From contig DUKA01000204.1 in NCBI GenBank assembly GCA_013329615.1, positions 1 through 11,820 on the forward strand: a stretch of 11,820 nucleotides of DNA, given 5' to 3'. The notes beneath the pieces are model-generated. The model did not search any database. It was not told the DNA's origin and saw only the letters and a program-made list of their open reading frames with translations. The stretch comes from Candidatus Bathyarchaeota archaeon (GTDB taxonomy: Archaea; Thermoproteota; Bathyarchaeia; TCS64). The position numbers were made by a program, and so were the translations under genes. Positions 6,187 to 11,820 of the stretch are shown piece after piece; the first letter of the stretch is position 1; each line of letters starts with the position of its first letter.

Positions 6187-6980
6187 GCGCCGCTCCTCAG
6201 TGCTCTATATGTGTCGAGCGCGGTGCGGGAGATCATGTGTGCGAGCATGGCCCTGTAGACCCACGACTCGGGGTTCCTCTCATAGTACTCCTTGACGTCC
6301 ACGCGGGTGCCGTCGGGGAGCGTCATCTCCTCCCTCTTCAACCGAGTCTCCCACTCCAGCCCCTCGACCTCGAAGTAGTCTATCTTGAGGCGGGACTTGC
6401 AGAGGAGTATCGTGGGCCACTCAGAGTCGGAGTCGAAGAACCTGCCCTTCGAGTACATGAGGATGACCTCGGCGGCCTCCCTCGACACGCCGCGGGACGC
6501 CGCGGTGATGTCAACGTCCTCCCCATAGATGAGGGAGAAGACCTTGTTGGGGATGGACTCGGTCTCGAACTGGTTGCTAGGGTGGGTCATGAACGCACGG
6601 GGGGTGCGCCCGATTATGGTGAAGTCGTTCTCGGGGATGCGCGCCACCGTCCTGCGGAGCTCCTCAGGGTAGTTGGCTGCCCAGTGCAAGAGCCTGTCCA
6701 TGTCGACGAGGTGAACGAAGTCCGCGCCGCCTCCGACGCCTGCCCCGAGTGCCCTGCGGCGGGAGTCCGTGATGTAGTCGACGCCTATGTTGCTTTTTGG
6801 CGGGGTGAGGACCCAGCCCGTGGATTCGAGGGCATCGATGACTGCCTGGCTCGTCATCTTCGTGACGACAACGACTCGGCGATCGTACAGCTCACCGAGG
6901 AGCTTCGCCTGCTCCTTGAGGGGGATTATGCTCCACCCGGTTGAGTCGTGGAGCGTGGAGACTAGGGAGACGCGGGGCAT
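6183..6980 (-). CDS. uncharacterised protein, probably a GT-A-like glycosyltransferase
   Basis: A 265-residue soluble protein that I cannot assign to a named family with certainty. An N-terminal Rossmann-like part (VSLVSTLHD, then RRVVVVTK at about 34-41) leads into GADFVHLVDMDR (85-96), where DMD (93-95) looks like the metal-binding DxD of GT-A glycosyltransferases. Further on, IIGRTPRAF (122-130), a DSEWP segment and GLEWETR resemble the acceptor side of such enzymes. I recall similar unnamed proteins in bacteria such as Chloroflexi, but could not check. No signal peptide or membrane helix is seen. The ATG lies 27 nt from a TATA-like box, so the gene is probably leaderless and separate from the small membrane-protein gene upstream. 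Its TAA overlaps the purF TAG. The sugar and acceptor are unknown. Confidence 0.75.
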   Translation of the reverse strand: MPRVSLVSTLHDSTGWSIIPLKEQAKLLGELYDRRVVVVTKMTSQAVIDALESTGWVLTPPKSNIGVDYITDSRRRALGAGVGGGADFVHLVDMDRLLHWAANYPEELRRTVARIPENDFTIIGRTPRAFMTHPSNQFETESIPNKVFSLIYGEDVDITAASRGVSREAAEVILMYSKGRFFDSDSEWPTILLCKSRLKIDYFEVEGLEWETRLKREEMTLPDGTRVDVKEYYERNPESWVYRAMLAHMISRTALDTYRALRSGA

Positions 6981-7002
6981 AGTGTAAGAGAACGGGGTCG
7001 CT

Positions 7003-7010
7003 GATTTATT
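7003..7010 (-). promoter_or_regulatory. TATA-like box of the glycosyltransferase-like gene
   Basis: On the minus strand AATAAATC is centred 26-27 nt ahead of the ATG at 6980. It lies just after the stop of the small membrane-protein gene, suggesting independent transcription. Confidence 0.5.
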
Positions 7011-7012
7011 CT

Positions 7013-7207
7013 CTACGCGCGGATGCTTAACGCCATTATTACTAAGCCGATTATCGCCATCGCTACTCCGAGCAGCCGCCGATTCTTCTGCAGAAACTCG
7101 ACCTGATCCAGCATCTCCTTCATGTATGGAGACTTCGTCGCGAGGATGACGCCGACAAGGGCTATGAAGAAACCCACGGGCAACAGGATTGAGCCGAGCA
7201 CACCCAT
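7013..7207 (-). CDS. small two-helix membrane protein, function unknown
   Basis: A 64-residue protein with two strongly hydrophobic segments, about residues 3-23 and 46-62, joined by a charged linker (KSPYMKEMLDQVEFLQKNRR) likely to be helical. This is a helical-hairpin inner-membrane protein; I do not recognise the family. The ATG at 7207 lies 29 nt after a TATA-like box, which supports the gene being real. It sits between the MFS transporter and the glycosyltransferase-like gene on the same strand, each with its own promoter-like sequence, so functional linkage is only possible. Confidence 0.65.
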   Translation of the reverse strand: MGVLGSILLPVGFFIALVGVILATKSPYMKEMLDQVEFLQKNRRLLGVAMAIIGLVIMALSIRA

Positions 7208-7231
7208 GGCGAGTAGACTATCCGGGCTCTG

Positions 7232-7239
7232 TGATAAGT
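7232..7239 (-). promoter_or_regulatory. TATA-like box of the small membrane-protein gene
   Basis: On the minus strand ACTTATCA is centred about 29 nt ahead of the ATG at 7207 and lies in the 42-bp gap after the MFS gene. The spacing matches the other leaderless-type genes here. Confidence 0.45.
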
Positions 7240-7249
7240 GTTCTCCGAG

Positions 7250-8515
7250 TCAGACCTCGGGCTGGGCCGGGTCCTTGACGAATATGATGAAGGACACGCC
7301 GATCACGAGCATAGCCCCCGCGAGGATCAACCAAGGGAGGCTGGTATCGAAGTCGTACATGAATCCGCTGAGGAACGCTCCGATCGTCAGGAAGGTCTTG
7401 GAGAGTATGCTGTTAGCCATTACGTTCCGCATCATATGCATCCCGCCTCCTCCGACGAGGGCCATCGCCCTCCCTCTCACGCTGCGCGGAGTCAGATCGG
7501 CGAAGAGACTCCTTAGAGAAGGATTCAGGAAGGAGTCGATCACCGCCCCCGCGAGCGCCAGCATGAGCACCTCGGTATACGAGGAGGCCATGAGGAACAG
7601 GAAAGAGAGGACGCCCCCCAGCATGATTGAGACGCCTACAACCAGTTTCTTCGACATCCTATCAACCAACTGCCCCGCCGGGATCCCGAGCACGACGCCG
7701 ACGACCCCGGAGAGCATGATCACGGTGGCCCACTCGCCGAGGCTCAACCCAATGATCTTCGTCGCCCTGATTATCCAGAAGCTGTTCGCGAAGGAGGCGG
7801 AGAAGACGAGGGCGGTCACGAGGAGGGACACGACCCAAAGCTCCTTAGTGATGCTAGATAACGTCGTGAATACGCCACGGTATGAGTCGATGAGCAGGCG
7901 GGCGATGCCCCGCGGGGAAGCGTCGAGCTTCTTGGGGTTGACGAGTGTCTCCTTCAGGAACCTTAGCCTGAATAGTGCGAGGGCGGAGGCGATGATGAAG
8001 GAGCTGAAGTAGAGGCCCCTCATCGCGGTACGCATGCCGAGCGAGCCGATGAAGAACGCCCCCGCCAGCGGCGCTATGAGCCCGAAGGCGGCGGGTATCG
8101 ACTCGACGGCGGCGAAGCCGAGCCCCCGGTGCCGCGGCGGTATCGAATCGGCCATAAGCGCCTGTATCGCGGGCCAGTAGAAGGTCGTCAGGTTCTGCAG
8201 GAACATGCCGAGCGCGAGCCACTGCCAGGAGTCCCCGAGGCCCGTCACGAGGAAGGCGAAGGCGTACATGAAGGTCATGTAACCTATGAGCTTGATCCGC
8301 CCCTGGTAGTCGGCTATGTAGCCGCCGAGTGGGTAGAGGAGCATGCTCGCGAGGCTCGCGCCCGACATAATGTAGCCGATCGTCTGGTAGTTGCCGCCGA
8401 GCTCCAGCACGTAGAGGCTGACGAATGGCACGACGATGTCCACCGTCGACCTCCAGACGCATTCGCAGACGATCATGACGAGGGCGTTTCCCTTGAGGAA
8501 CTCGGGGAGCTTCAT
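7250..8515 (-). CDS. major facilitator superfamily transporter
   Basis: A polytopic membrane protein of 421 residues with about twelve hydrophobic segments in two halves, the usual MFS layout. MFS motif A is clear in GGYIADYQGR (64-73), between helices 2 and 3. The second half has a related loop (GQLVDRMSKK), and PPRHRG and TPRSVRG mark the corresponding loops before helices 5 and 11. The substrate is not evident; a drug or metabolite proton antiporter or symporter is possible. I chose the ATG at 8515, which begins MKLPEFLKGN just before helix 1. The frame is open to ATGs at 8551 and 8587, but a TATA box at 8553-8560 makes those upstream starts unlikely. The gene diverges from purE across 97 bp; a purine-related substrate would be speculation. 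Confidence 0.9.
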   Translation of the reverse strand: MKLPEFLKGNALVMIVCECVWRSTVDIVVPFVSLYVLELGGNYQTIGYIMSGASLASMLLYPLGGYIADYQGRIKLIGYMTFMYAFAFLVTGLGDSWQWLALGMFLQNLTTFYWPAIQALMADSIPPRHRGLGFAAVESIPAAFGLIAPLAGAFFIGSLGMRTAMRGLYFSSFIIASALALFRLRFLKETLVNPKKLDASPRGIARLLIDSYRGVFTTLSSITKELWVVSLLVTALVFSASFANSFWIIRATKIIGLSLGEWATVIMLSGVVGVVLGIPAGQLVDRMSKKLVVGVSIMLGGVLSFLFLMASSYTEVLMLALAGAVIDSFLNPSLRSLFADLTPRSVRGRAMALVGGGGMHMMRNVMANSILSKTFLTIGAFLSGFMYDFDTSLPWLILAGAMLVIGVSFIIFVKDPAQPEV

Positions 8516-8552
8516 GGGATTAACCAGATGGAACGATTGAGGCGCGTGCATG

Positions 8553-8560
8553 AAATATAA
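8553..8560 (-). promoter_or_regulatory. TATA box of the MFS transporter gene
   Basis: On the minus strand TTATATTT is a strong box A. Its centre is about 41 nt from the ATG at 8515, predicting a short leader of roughly 15 nt without a clear Shine-Dalgarno site. Confidence 0.6.
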
Positions 8561-8581
8561 CACCTGCCCCGCTGGGGCTAC

Positions 8582-8589
8582 TTTCATAA
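8582..8589 (+). promoter_or_regulatory. TATA-like box of purE
   Basis: TTTCATAA is centred about 27 nt ahead of the purE ATG at 8613, so the transcript is probably leaderless; no Shine-Dalgarno site is seen. It is separate from the MFS box, so this divergent region has one box per gene. Confidence 0.5.
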
Positions 8590-8612
8590 GCTGACCCGCG
8601 GGATTCTAACAC

Positions 8613-9053
8613 ATGTCAAAGGTCGCCATAATCGTCGGCAGCGACTCGGACAAGGAGCTCAGCGAGGCAGCGGCGGGCATCCTCAAGGAGTTCGGCGCCG
8701 AGTACGAGCAGAGGACGCTGTCAGCTCACAGGAACGCGAAGGCTCTCGCCGAGTACGTCGAGGGCGCGGACGCGCAGGTCTTCATCTGCATAGCTGGCCT
8801 TGCGGCGGCGCTCCCCGGGGCAGTCGCTGCTCAGACGATCAAGCCAGTCATCGGCGTTCCCAAGGAGGTTAAACTCGGTGGCATCGATGCACTCCTCAGC
8901 ATCGTCCAGATGCCAACGGGTGTCCCCGTGGCGACGGTCGGCATCGACGGGGCCAAGAACGCGGCCCTTCTCGCCGTCGAGATACTCGCCCTATCGGATG
9001 AGAAGCTCAGGGAGAAACTCGTCGAATACAGGCGGAAGCGCGCCGCTGGTTAG
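8613..9053 (+). CDS. purE: PurE, 5-(carboxyamino)imidazole ribonucleotide mutase / AIR carboxylase
   Basis: PurE provides CAIR, the substrate of PurC. In class I it shifts the carboxylate of N5-CAIR made by PurK; in class II it carboxylates AIR directly with CO2. The 146-residue product is the usual single-domain size of an octameric PurE. GSDSD (9-13) and SAHR (37-40, His39) are intact active-site motifs, and [26 protein letters not shown] closes the domain. The loop that reads AxHLPG in bacterial class I enzymes is AAALPG here (64-69), so its histidine is replaced by Ala66. I recall a similar GLAAALPG loop in methanogen PurE. With no purK in view, which reaction it performs is open. Convergent with purLQ; its TAG is followed at once by a T-tract. 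Confidence 0.93.
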   Translation: MSKVAIIVGSDSDKELSEAAAGILKEFGAEYEQRTLSAHRNAKALAEYVEGADAQVFICIAGLAAALPGAVAAQTIKPVIGVPKEVKLGGIDALLSIVQMPTGVPVATVGIDGAKNAALLAVEILALSDEKLREKLVEYRRKRAAG

Positions 9054-9055
9054 GG

Positions 9056-9070
9056 TCTTTTTTCTTTTCT
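9056..9070 (+). terminator. T-tract terminator after purE
   Basis: A T-run broken by single C residues (TCTTTTTTCTTTTCT) starts three bases after the purE stop. Archaeal RNA polymerase terminates on such oligo-T stretches without needing a hairpin, and none is evident. Confidence 0.7.
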
Positions 9071-9169
9071 GGTATTGGTTTGGGTGTTTTCCTTGGTGTT
9101 GGGGAAAATGTGGTCGTGTAGTGGGTGTATCTTATCTTGTGTCGCTGTGGTTGTTGTGTTTTCGCCATC

Positions 9170-9307
9170 TTTGCACTCCCGTAGCTGGTCGTGGATGCGT
9201 TGCTACTACGCATGGCGTTTTTTCATCGTTTTTTGCGTCCGTAGCTGGATTAGCGGGCTTTTGCGTCTCATATGATGGCGCGAAAAATTGTTTGCGTGCG
9301 TAGCATA
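9170..9307 (+). repeat. three degenerate direct repeats with about 60-nt period
   Basis: Copies lie at 9170-9188 (TTTGCACTCCCGTAGCTGG), 9232-9248 (TTTGCGTCCGTAGCTGG) and 9291-9307 (TTTGCGTGCGTAGCATA). The shared CGTAGC core begins at 9180, 9240 and 9299, spaced 60 and 59 nt. Copies 1 and 2 share CCGTAGCTGG exactly. The sequences between copies are unrelated. Too short and too few for a CRISPR array. Confidence 0.5.
9195..9234 (+). terminator. hairpin followed by two T6 runs
   Basis: ATGCGT (9195-9200) and ACGCAT (9208-9213) form a 6-bp stem with a 7-nt loop, followed by T6 runs at 9218-9223 and 9229-9234. This looks like a plus-strand terminator, either a second stop for purE read-through or the end of an unrecognised small transcript. 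Confidence 0.4.
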
Positions 9308-9315
9308 GCATAACC

Positions 9316-9350
9316 AAAAAAAAATCTAGCCTGTACATTTCCGAGCTAGA
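9316..9350 (-). terminator. hairpin plus T9 terminator after purL-purQ
   Basis: On the minus strand TCTAGC and GCTAGA (9350-9345 and 9330-9325) form a 6-bp stem with a 14-nt loop, immediately followed by nine T residues (9324-9316). The stem includes the purQ TAG stop. The T9 alone would suffice in archaea. Confidence 0.75.
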
Positions 9351-10158
9351 AGCATCTTTCGGCGTATCTGACTATGCTTTCGTAGAAGGGGCGACCGTCG
9401 CCGTAGCGCTTCATCCCTGTCCTCGTCCACTCGGGCATGAGCCAGCCGTCGTATGCGCGCTCGGGGTGGGGCATCAGCCCGAGGACGGTTCCCTCGGGGT
9501 TGCAGATGCCGGCGATGTCGTGGAATGCGCCGTTCGGGTTCTCCGGCCAGCTTCCCTCCGCGAAGCCTCCGTCCGCCTTGACATAGCGCCAGACTAGCAT
9601 GTCGCGGTCGTAGAGGCTTCTGAGCATCTCCTCCTCCCCCTCCTTGGGGAAGACGAAGCGCCCCTCGCCGTGCGCGACGGGGCAGGCGATGACCTTCTCC
9701 TTGTCGAGGTAGCCCATCATCCCGCAGTTGCCGCGCCCGATGTACTTCATCCTGATCCAACGGTTCTGGTAGCCGTGGCTGCTGTTGGCGAGTGCCGCCT
9801 GCGGGAACTTCGACTTCCCCTCGAATGCGGGTAGGAAGCCCAGCTCGACGAGCTGTTGGAAGCCGTTGCAGATGCCGAGGACGGGGCGGCCCTCGTCCAC
9901 GAATCGCTCGAGTTCGGGCCCGATGCGGTACTCGCACTCCTTCGCCCAGATGGCGCCGCTGCGGACGTAGTCGCCGTAGCTGAAGCCTCCAGGGAAGACG
10001 AGCACGTTGTAGTCGAGCAGGTTCTTCGTCTTAAAGACGTCCTGTGTGTGGCGGAGGTCCACCTGCGCGCCGAGGTCCCTGAATGCGCGTACAGTTTCGA
10101 GGTCGCAGTTCGTGCCCGGGGCACGCATAATCAGGACTCTTATGTCTTCGCGCTTCAT
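9346..10158 (-). CDS. purQ: phosphoribosylformylglycinamidine synthase, glutaminase subunit
   Basis: PurQ is a class I glutamine amidotransferase that hydrolyses glutamine and passes ammonia to PurL for FGAM formation. The product has 270 residues, longer than the common form of about 220-230 residues. FPGGFSYGDYVRSGAIWA (55-72) is the family signature; Cys97 in LGICNGFQQL is the nucleophile, and His231 with Glu233 in MPHPERA complete the triad. Extra length lies mainly in the C-terminal half, including the GSWPENPNGAFHDIAGICNPEG region. The start at 10158 is firm: its ATG overlaps the purL stop (ATGA) and is preceded by GGAGG within the purL end. An in-frame ATG at 10185 lies inside purL and is unlikely. 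Operon with purL; a hairpin-T9 terminator follows. Confidence 0.96.
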   Translation of the reverse strand: MKREDIRVLIMRAPGTNCDLETVRAFRDLGAQVDLRHTQDVFKTKNLLDYNVLVFPGGFSYGDYVRSGAIWAKECEYRIGPELERFVDEGRPVLGICNGFQQLVELGFLPAFEGKSKFPQAALANSSHGYQNRWIRMKYIGRGNCGMMGYLDKEKVIACPVAHGEGRFVFPKEGEEEMLRSLYDRDMLVWRYVKADGGFAEGSWPENPNGAFHDIAGICNPEGTVLGLMPHPERAYDGWLMPEWTRTGMKRYGDGRPFYESIVRYAERCF

Positions 10159-11820
10159 CGTCTCGCCTCCAGGGGCGTCTTCCACGCCCTAATCGTCTCA
10201 TCGTTGCCCAACTCCAGCACAGTCTTGCCCTTCTTCGCCACGTTGATCCTCGGCTCCTTGACGACCGAGCCGATGCATGCGACCGTGGAGCCCTTCATCA
10301 GCGTCTCGAATGCCTTCTCGTCGCCCTTCGACACCTCGACGAGTAGGCGTCCGTTCGACTCGCTGAAGAGCAATAGGTCGTCCCTCATATCCCCGGTGAC
10401 GGGCACCTTGGCGATGTCGACGTCGAGGCCGAGTCCCCCGGTGAAAGCCATCTCGGCGAGGGAGACTGCTAGTCCGCCCTCGGAGAGGTCGTGGCACGCC
10501 CTGACGTAGCCCGCGTCCATCGCGGCGGTCAGGCGCCTATAGGCGGTGGAGGTCTTCGAGGCGTCCAGCTTGGGGACCGACGCCCCGAGGTGTCCGAGCA
10601 TGTGGTAATACTCGGAGCCGCCAAGCTCGGGCGCGGTCTCGCCGACGATGTAGAGCGGGTTGCCCGCCGCCTTCAGGTCCATCGTCACAATGCCATCGAC
10701 GCTCGGGACTATGCCCAACGCTGTGATGAGGAGCGTCGGCACGATGGGTCCTAGCGGGGACTCGTTGTAGAGGCTGTCCTTTCCCGAGATGAAGGGTGTG
10801 CCGTATGCGATGCCGAAGTCGTGGCACGCCTTGCACGCCTCGACGAGGCTGCCTATGCGGTCCTTGTACTCCGGGCTGCCCCATGTGAAGTTGTCGAGGA
10901 GGGCTATCCTGCGTCCGCCGACGGCGACGTTGTTCCTGATCGCCTCGTCGATGACGCTCGCCGACATCCAGTACGGGCTTATCTTGCCGTACCTCGGGTT
11001 GATGCCGGAGCTTATCGAGACACCCACCATTGAGTCGACCAAGGGCTTGACGACGGCGCCGTCGCTGGGGCCCGCGTTCCAGCCCTGCATGGGCTTGACG
11101 ACGGTCTGTCCCTTGACCTCCTGATCGTATCGGCGCACAACCTTCTCCTTGCTCGCCGTGTTGTAACCAGCGAGGAGCTTCAGGAGCACGGCGCCGAGGT
11201 CCTTCGGCTCGCTGAACTTCGGCTCCTCAAGCTTCGGGTCGCGCCACTCCGCCCTGCGCGTCGTCTTGGGCGGATTGAAGAGCGACTTGAGCTGGATGTC
11301 GGCGACATTAACGCCCTTGTAGGTGAGTTTGGCGACGCCCGAGCCATTGTATCGACCGATTTCGTTCGCCTCGGTCTGCTCGTCCCTGAATATCTTCAGA
11401 ACACGCTCGAGGTTCTCCGCCGGGACGACGAGGAGCATGCGTTCCTGACTCTCGGATATCCAGATCTCCCAGGGCGCCATCTTCGCCGCCTTTAGCGGAA
11501 TCTTATCGAGGTCAACGTCGATGCCGAGACCGTACTTCTCAGCGGTCTCGCAGACGCCGCAGCTAAGTCCGCCGCCTCCGATGTCTGTGATGGCGGAGCC
11601 AAGGCGAAGTTCGCTTATCTGCTGTATAGCGCGCTTCAGCTTCTCCTCCTCGATCGGGTTGGCGACCTGCACGGCGGGGCGCGAGACCTGCTCCGACTCC
11701 TTAGTGAGTTCGGCGGATGCGAACGTTACGCCGTGTATCCCGTCTAGTCCGGTGCGCCCGCCGGCGAGGACGCAGTAGTCGCCCGCCTTGGCGCTATGGA
11801 TGTACTGGTCAGCCTTGAGG
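10155..11820 (-). CDS. purL: phosphoribosylformylglycinamidine synthase, synthetase subunit (5' end outside window)
   Basis: PurL uses ATP and PurQ-derived ammonia to convert FGAR to FGAM. About 555 C-terminal residues are visible, and the frame is open to the window edge, so the start is missing. The upstream part encodes GGRTGLDGIHGVTF near 11725-11765, a conserved PurL block, showing that the GTG near 11672 is internal. DIGGGGLSCGV, the INPRYG...PYWMSASVIDEAIRN region, TPFISGKDSLYNE and HDLSEGGLAVSLAE follow in order, matching the AIR-synthase-related repeat with its ATP and FGAR sites. FISGKDSLYNE differs from the TGGNVSLYNE of small Bacillus-type PurL and recalls longer PurL proteins of about 1000 residues that go with long PurQ; this is inference and depends on the missing N-terminus. 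The stop overlaps the purQ start as ATGA. Confidence 0.95.
   Translation of the reverse strand, partial: LKADQYIHSAKAGDYCVLAGGRTGLDGIHGVTFASAELTKESEQVSRPAVQVANPIEEEKLKRAIQQISELRLGSAITDIGGGGLSCGVCETAEKYGLGIDVDLDKIPLKAAKMAPWEIWISESQERMLLVVPAENLERVLKIFRDEQTEANEIGRYNGSGVAKLTYKGVNVADIQLKSLFNPPKTTRRAEWRDPKLEEPKFSEPKDLGAVLLKLLAGYNTASKEKVVRRYDQEVKGQTVVKPMQGWNAGPSDGAVVKPLVDSMVGVSISSGINPRYGKISPYWMSASVIDEAIRNNVAVGGRRIALLDNFTWGSPEYKDRIGSLVEACKACHDFGIAYGTPFISGKDSLYNESPLGPIVPTLLITALGIVPSVDGIVTMDLKAAGNPLYIVGETAPELGGSEYYHMLGHLGASVPKLDASKTSTAYRRLTAAMDAGYVRACHDLSEGGLAVSLAEMAFTGGLGLDVDIAKVPVTGDMRDDLLLFSESNGRLLVEVSKGDEKAFETLMKGSTVACIGSVVKEPRINVAKKGKTVLELGNDETIRAWKTPLEARR

Larger units (their letters stand above)
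9071..9315. other. T/G-rich intergenic region with no convincing gene
   Basis: This is the largest non-coding stretch, lying between the terminators of the convergent purE and purLQ units. The plus strand is strikingly rich in G and T up to about 9165, unlike the flanking genes. It holds a hairpin followed by T-runs and short direct repeats about 60 nt apart, listed separately. Open frames here lack start signals and recognisable motifs. A small RNA is possible but not shown. Confidence 0.5.

Noticed and set aside
8516..8587. MFS start at ATG 8587 or 8551
   Set aside because: The strong TATA box at 8553-8560 lies inside or after these starts, and the extra residues precede helix 1 without resemblance to the family.
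9007..9213. Basic, Pro/Lys-rich minus-strand frame beneath the purE end and the T/G-rich gap
   Set aside because: Its composition simply mirrors the T/G-rich plus strand, it runs into purE in antisense, and no TATA box is seen. The weak GGGAGTG before an internal ATG near 9168 is not enough.
9170..9307. CRISPR array
   Set aside because: The period is suitable but the repeats are only about 14-19 bases, degenerate and three in number, and no cas genes are near.
10159..10185. Longer PurQ from ATG 10185
   Set aside because: It lies within the purL reading region. The ATGA overlap at 10155-10158 and the GGAGG site support ATG 10158.
11672..11672. GTG as the PurL start
   Set aside because: Upstream in-frame sequence encodes the conserved GGRTGLDGIHG block, so the GTG is an internal valine and the gene is cut by the window end.
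1..11820. Novel defence or mobile system
   Set aside because: No nuclease, toxin, reverse transcriptase, integrase, transposase or cas-like gene is visible; nearly all genes are recognisable housekeeping or metabolic families.

Overview
The window reads as a chromosomal contig end from a GC-rich archaeon, most likely of the TACK group. Three things point there. There is a eukaryote/archaea-type ribosomal protein eS26. There is a CDP-alcohol phosphatidyltransferase of the type that makes archaeal inositol phospholipids. Most intergenic regions carry an archaeal TATA box about 26-30 nt ahead of a start codon, with little or no leader. The species cannot be named from the sequence. Bases 1-19 are not genomic: they match the Nextera/Tn5 mosaic-end adapter exactly, so real sequence starts at about base 20.

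Layout. 20-2640: a gamma-glutamylcyclotransferase-like protein (+) converges on a metal-dependent amidohydrolase (-), which diverges from an SGNH/GDSL hydrolase (+); one 59-bp gap with a single TATA-like box separates the divergent pair. 2641-3631: eS26 (+) converges on a CDP-alcohol phosphatidyltransferase (-) across a small hairpin. 3632-6186: a divergent AT-rich promoter region with an 18-bp imperfect palindrome leads into purC-purF (+), joined by a GTGA overlap. 6183-8515: three minus-strand genes (glycosyltransferase-like protein, two-helix membrane protein, MFS transporter), each with its own promoter-like sequence. 8516-9053: purE (+). 9054-9345: the largest gap, T/G-rich, with T-tract terminators at both ends and short direct repeats about 60 nt apart. 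9346-11820: purL-purQ (-), joined by an ATGA overlap; purL runs off the right end.

The main theme is de novo purine (IMP) synthesis. PurF makes phosphoribosylamine from PRPP and glutamine. PurL+PurQ make FGAM. PurE carboxylates AIR or moves its carboxylate. PurC adds aspartate to give SAICAR. PurD, PurM, PurN/T, PurB, PurH/P/O and PurK are not in the window. The other genes are housekeeping or of unknown substrate.

I see no defence system, integrase, insertion sequence, CRISPR array, tRNA or rRNA. The more unusual points are small: a PurE lacking the usual histidine of its AxHLPG loop, a candidate purine-gene operator, a six-codon minicistron overlapping the eS26 start, a single bidirectional TATA box, a repeat-bearing gap between purE and purQ, and an orphan glycosyltransferase-like family.
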